64,000 nucleotides of DNA from Streptomyces sp. HSG2. Lineage in GTDB: Bacteria > Actinomycetota > Actinomycetes > Streptomycetales > Streptomycetaceae. Both the position numbers and the translations under genes were made by a program. The notes beneath the pieces were generated by a model. It had not been told where the DNA came from, did no database searches, and saw nothing but the letters and a program-made list of their open reading frames with translations. Shown piece after piece: positions 60,472-64,000 of the stretch (the stretch's first letter is position 1; each line of letters opens with the position of its first letter). The DNA lies in assembly GCF_016598575.1 (NCBI RefSeq), contig NZ_CP066801.1:1922001-1986000 (forward strand), read 5' to 3'.

Positions 60472-60598
60472 CGGCCCGCTCCCTCGGTCTCGACTCGGTC
60501 GACCGATGCCACACCGGCCGACGTCCGCCGGCACCGGCCGCTCGGACGTCGGCAAGCCTTCCAGGGGAAGCTGGGAGCGCGCTGAGCACGCGCGGGTA

Positions 60599-61306
60599 CT
60601 AGCCTTCGGCGTCGTCCGGACGCGGGGGGTCGTCCGCCCGCGAAGGCCCGGCCCGGTCGAGCAGCCCCGTGCGCGCCGCGAGTGCGGCGGCCTCCAGCCG
60701 GGAGCCCACGCCCAGCTTCATCAGCACCCGCTGCACGTGTGTGCGGGCCGTCGAGGGCGCGATCCCCATCCCCGCCGCGATCACCCGGGTGTCCTCGCCC
60801 TCGGCGACCCGCACCAGCACCTCGACCTCTCTCGGCGTCAGCATCCGAAGCAGCCGCTGCCCCTCGTCGTCGGGCTGCTCGGACGGGTTCAACAACTCGC
60901 CGAAGGCACCCTGCAACAACGCCGGCACCACCGCCGCCTCGCCCGCCCGGGCCTTCGTGATCGCTCGTTCCACCCCCTCGATGCGCTCGTCGTGCCGCAC
61001 GTAACCCACGGCTCCCGCCGCGAACGCCGCGGCGATGCCCCGGGGGCTGGGCACCGGGCCGAGGACCACCACCGCCACCTGGGGCCGCTCCCGCTTGATC
61101 CTGGCCACCGGGGCGAACGCCCCCGGCTCGGCGGGCGCCGCCGTGCCGAGCAGGCACACCTCGGGTGCCCGACCGATCACCAGATCGGCGGCGCCCGCCA
61201 CGGGCGCCGTCGCCGCCAGCACCCGGTGCCCCCGCAGCTTCAGCGCCGAGGCCAACGCCTCTGCCAGCAACCGGTGGTCGTCGACCACGATCAGCCGCGC
61301 TCCCAT
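60599..61306 (-). CDS. LuxR-type regulator with degenerate receiver
   Basis: 235 aa. The receiver-like N-terminus keeps LIVVDDHRLLAEALASAL, but where the phospho-acceptor Asp is expected the sequence reads APEVCLLGTAAPAEP, with no aspartate. The HTH is intact: LTPREVEVLVRVAEGEDTRV and GIAPSTARTHVQRVLMKLGV. It may therefore act without phosphorylation, or through ligand binding as in atypical response regulators. ATG 61306. Lies upstream of galE on the same strand. Confidence 0.82.
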   Translation of the reverse strand: MGARLIVVDDHRLLAEALASALKLRGHRVLAATAPVAGAADLVIGRAPEVCLLGTAAPAEPGAFAPVARIKRERPQVAVVVLGPVPSPRGIAAAFAAGAVGYVRHDERIEGVERAITKARAGEAAVVPALLQGAFGELLNPSEQPDDEGQRLLRMLTPREVEVLVRVAEGEDTRVIAAGMGIAPSTARTHVQRVLMKLGVGSRLEAAALAARTGLLDRAGPSRADDPPRPDDAEG

Positions 61307-61533
61307 CGAGCAATCCCCCCAGCCCCCGGCCCCTGACGACCGGTCCCTGATCACCATCCGCAATGCCCGGAAGCTACACGCTTGTTCGACGTCGCGCTGC
61401 CCCTACCGGCAAGAACCGCACCGGATCGCCGAAATTCCCCGCATTACGCGACACGCCCCCGCTCCCTCCGGCCGGCCCGTCCGGCCCCGGCCGGGCGGCG
61501 CGAGGGCCGGATCCGCCGCCCCGGGGCCGCGCG

Positions 61534-63357
61534 TCAGGCGTCCTCGGCCAGCTCCAACCAGCGCGACTCCAGTTCGTCCCGCTCGGCGGCCAGCGTCCGC
61601 AACTCGGCGTCCCACTCGCCGACCTTGGCGAAATCGGTGGCGTTCTCGGCGATTCGGGCGTGCAGGGCGCTCTCCCGCTCCGAGAGGCGATCCAGCCGAC
61701 GCTCGATCCTCTGCAACTCCTTCTTGGCGGCTCGTTGGTCCGCGGCGCTCCGATCGGAGCCGTCCCCGCCGCCGGCCGGGCCCTTGCCCGCCGTGGCCGT
61801 CGCCGCGGCAACGGCCTCCTCCTCCAGCCGTCGGCGGCGCTCCACGTACTCGTCGATCCCCCGAGGGAGCATCCGCAACGCGCCGTCGCCGAGCAACGCG
61901 AACACCCGGTCGGTGGTGCGCTCGACGAAGAAGCGGTCGTGGGAGATGACGACCATCGAACCCGGCCAGCCGTCGAGCACGTCCTCCAACTGGTTCAGCG
62001 TCTCGATGTCGAGGTCGTTGGTGGGCTCGTCGAGGAAGAGCACGTTCGGTTCGTCCATGAGCAGCCGCAGCAGTTGCAACCGGCGGCGCTCGCCACCCGA
62101 GAGGTCGCCGACCGGCGTCCACTGCCTCTCCTTGCCGAAGCCGAACGTCTCGCAGAGCTGACCGGCGGTCATCTCCCTTCCCCTGCCCAGGTCGACGCGT
62201 TCGCGGACCCGCTGCACGGCCTCCAGGACCCGCCACGTCGGATCGAGTTCGTCCACCTCCTGCGAGAGCCACGCCAGGCGGACGGTCTTGCCCACCCGGA
62301 CGCGCCCGCCGGCGGGCTGCCGCTCGCCCTGGCTCTCGGCGGCCTCGGCGAGGGCGCGCAGCAGCGAGGTCTTGCCGGCGCCGTTGACCCCCACCAGGCC
62401 GACACGGTCACCCGGGCCGATCTGCCAGGTGACATGCTCCAGCAGCTTCTTGGGGCCCGCGTGGACGCTGACGTCCTCCAGGTCGAAGACGGTCTTGCCC
62501 AGCCGGGACGACGCGAACTTCATCAGCTCGGCGCTGTCCCGCGGCGGCGGCACGTCCTTGATCAACTCGTTGGCGGCCTCGACGCGGAAACGCGGCTTGG
62601 AGGTGCGGGCGGGCGCTCCCCTGCGAAGCCAGGCCAGTTCCTTGCGGACCAGGTTGCGACGCTTGGCCTCCTCCGTCGCGGCCATCCGCTCGCGCTCGGC
62701 CCGGGCGAAGACGTAGTCGGAGTAGCCGCCCTCGTACTCGTGGACCGCGCCACGCTGCACGTCCCACACCCGGGTGCAGACCTGGTCGAGGAACCACCGG
62801 TCGTGGGTCACACAGACCAGCGCCGACCGGCGCTCGCGCAGGTGGGCCGCCAGCCAGGCGATGCCCTCCACGTCGAGGTGGTTGGTCGGCTCGTCCAGGA
62901 CGATCAGATCCTGTTCCTCGATGAGCAGCTTGGCCAGGGCGACGCGGCGCCGCTCGCCACCGGAGAGCGGGCCGATCACGGTGTCCAGACCCCGAGGGAA
63001 GCCGGGCAGGTCGAGCCCGCCGAACAGTCCGGTCAACACGTCGCGAATCCGGGCGTCACCGGCCCACTCGTGATCGGCGAGGTCCCGGATGACCTCGTGC
63101 CGGACGGTGGCCTCGGGGTCGAGGGAGTCGTGTTGCGTGAGCACCCCGAACCGCAGTCCGCCCGAGTGGGTGACCCGCCCTCGGTCCGGCTCCTCCAGCC
63201 TGGCCAGCAACCGGATCAGCGTGGTCTTGCCGTCCCCGTTCCTGCCGACGACACCGATGCGGTCGCCCTCGCTGACCCCCAGGGAGACTCCGTCCAGCAG
63301 GGCGCGGGTGCCGTACACCTTGCCCGCGTTCTCCACATTGACGAGGTTGACGGCCAT
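61534..63357 (-). CDS. ABC-F family ATPase
   Basis: 607 aa soluble protein with two ATPase domains and no membrane part. Domain 1: Walker A GRNGDGKTTLIRLL, signature LSGGERRRVALAKLL, Walker B LIVLDEPTNHLD. Domain 2: GVNGAGKTSLLRAL, LSGGERRRLQLLRLL, VLFLDEPTNDLD. The charged linker (AERERMAATEEAKRR) and a C-terminal coiled coil (QRIERRLDRLSERESALH) fit the Uup branch of translation-linked ABC-F proteins. ATG 63357. Neighbour of ispE. Confidence 0.92.
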   Translation of the reverse strand: MAVNLVNVENAGKVYGTRALLDGVSLGVSEGDRIGVVGRNGDGKTTLIRLLARLEEPDRGRVTHSGGLRFGVLTQHDSLDPEATVRHEVIRDLADHEWAGDARIRDVLTGLFGGLDLPGFPRGLDTVIGPLSGGERRRVALAKLLIEEQDLIVLDEPTNHLDVEGIAWLAAHLRERRSALVCVTHDRWFLDQVCTRVWDVQRGAVHEYEGGYSDYVFARAERERMAATEEAKRRNLVRKELAWLRRGAPARTSKPRFRVEAANELIKDVPPPRDSAELMKFASSRLGKTVFDLEDVSVHAGPKKLLEHVTWQIGPGDRVGLVGVNGAGKTSLLRALAEAAESQGERQPAGGRVRVGKTVRLAWLSQEVDELDPTWRVLEAVQRVRERVDLGRGREMTAGQLCETFGFGKERQWTPVGDLSGGERRRLQLLRLLMDEPNVLFLDEPTNDLDIETLNQLEDVLDGWPGSMVVISHDRFFVERTTDRVFALLGDGALRMLPRGIDEYVERRRRLEEEAVAAATATAGKGPAGGGDGSDRSAADQRAAKKELQRIERRLDRLSERESALHARIAENATDFAKVGEWDAELRTLAAERDELESRWLELAEDA

Positions 63358-63475
63358 CTCACTCCTGCCTGGGGGGACGATCAGCCCTCAAGCGTAGGCC
63401 CTGCGGCGCGGGGGGCGGCACGGACGTCTGCCGCACCCGCCCCGGCACCGGCCCGAGGGGGCCGCCCGCCCCGCC

Positions 63476-64000
63476 TCAGACCACCACGGCCCCCGGCACC
63501 GGCCCCCGGGCGATCCGCACCGCCTCGCAGGTACCCGAGGCCCGCAGCACCGCCGCGACCTCGGCCGCCGACGACTCGTCCGAGGCCAGGAACGCCGTGG
63601 TGGGCCCCGAACCGGAGACCAGCGAGGCCGACGCTCCCGCCGCCCGTCCGGCGGCGAGGGCGTCCGACAACTCGGGACGCAGCGAGAGCGCCGCCGCTTG
63701 GAGGTCGTTGCCGACGGCCACCGCGAGCGCGTCCTCGTCGCCGGCCGCCAGCGCCTCCAGCACCGCCGGGTCGGCGACGGGCGCGGGCACCTCCCGGCCC
63801 TCCGCCAACCGGTCGAACTCCCGGAAGACCGCCGGAGTGGCCAGCCCGCCTCCGGCCATCGCGAACACCCAGTGGAAGACGCCGCCCACCGCCAACTCGG
63901 TCAGCTTCTCGCCCCGCCCGGTCCCCAGAGCCGCCCCCCCGACCAGGCTGAACGGCACGTCGCTGCCCAGCTCGGCGCAGAGCGCCAGGAGTTCGTCACG
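63476..64000 (-). CDS. ispE: CDP-ME kinase IspE (3' part, cut by window end)
   Basis: 174 C-terminal residues of a GHMP kinase that phosphorylates 4-diphosphocytidyl-2-C-methyl-D-erythritol in the MEP isoprenoid pathway. The visible part begins RDELLALCAELGSD and contains VPFSLVGGAALGTGRGEKL (GHMP glycine loop) and the C-terminal SLVSGSGPTTAFLASDE motif. The N-terminal portion lies beyond 64000. Same strand as and upstream of the ABC-F gene. Confidence 0.93.
   Translation of the reverse strand, partial: RDELLALCAELGSDVPFSLVGGAALGTGRGEKLTELAVGGVFHWVFAMAGGGLATPAVFREFDRLAEGREVPAPVADPAVLEALAAGDEDALAVAVGNDLQAAALSLRPELSDALAAGRAAGASASLVSGSGPTTAFLASDESSAAEVAAVLRASGTCEAVRIARGPVPGAVVV

Overview
The window is chromosomal DNA of a Streptomyces species or close relative. 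The evidence is a very high GC content, GTG and occasional TTG starts behind strong GGAGG sites, a tRNA-Leu(UAA) gene matching bldA, paired Rpf-type muralytic enzymes behind a c-di-AMP riboswitch, and a gene order that, from memory, follows the S. coelicolor SCO3077-SCO3148 segment.

Layout. 1-20.4 kb is conserved core: cystathionine beta-synthase, SGNH hydrolase, thiolase, small hypotheticals, a YccA-like membrane protein, bldA, a cyclopropane-type methyltransferase, type II NADH dehydrogenase with a probable Rex operator, an operon of DivIC/FtsB-like protein, DUF501 and Ppx/GppA, enolase, two Rpf proteins (the first with a ydaO riboswitch), a P450, a MazG-type pyrophosphohydrolase and a SurA-like lipoprotein. 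20.4-30.1 kb is a lipoprotein HNH-nuclease gene cut in two by an 8.9 kb mobile element. The element has three overlapping tyrosine-recombinase genes plus a coiled-coil protein (Tn554/recombinase-in-trio type), a HEAT-repeat gene and a complete second copy of the gene it interrupts. Removing the element with one copy of the 7-bp junction repeat restores the host frame exactly. The carried copy starts one base after the stop of the truncated host frame.

30.2-34.1 kb is mfd with DnaA-box-like sites upstream. 34.5-38.4 kb is a four-gene unit with a caspase-like protease and an EACC1-type component, which resembles a conflict (defence or cell-suicide) system. 38.6-47.5 kb holds an MFS exporter, a coiled-coil protein, two divergent gene pairs built from deaminase or WHH-nuclease domains and SUKH-type immunity domains, and an orphan histidine kinase. 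47.7-64 kb returns to core: tRNA-Gln, glmU, prs, rplY, pth, ppc, a fatty-acid desaturase with its TetR regulator, trans-aconitate methyltransferase with a divergent MarR regulator (TamR type), two LuxR-type regulators around galE, an ABC-F ATPase and the 3' part of ispE.

The variable stretch (about 20.4-47.5 kb, interrupted by mfd) concentrates conflict-type genes and a mobile element between conserved housekeeping blocks. All calls rest on reading the sequence and on knowledge of the families; no searches were run.
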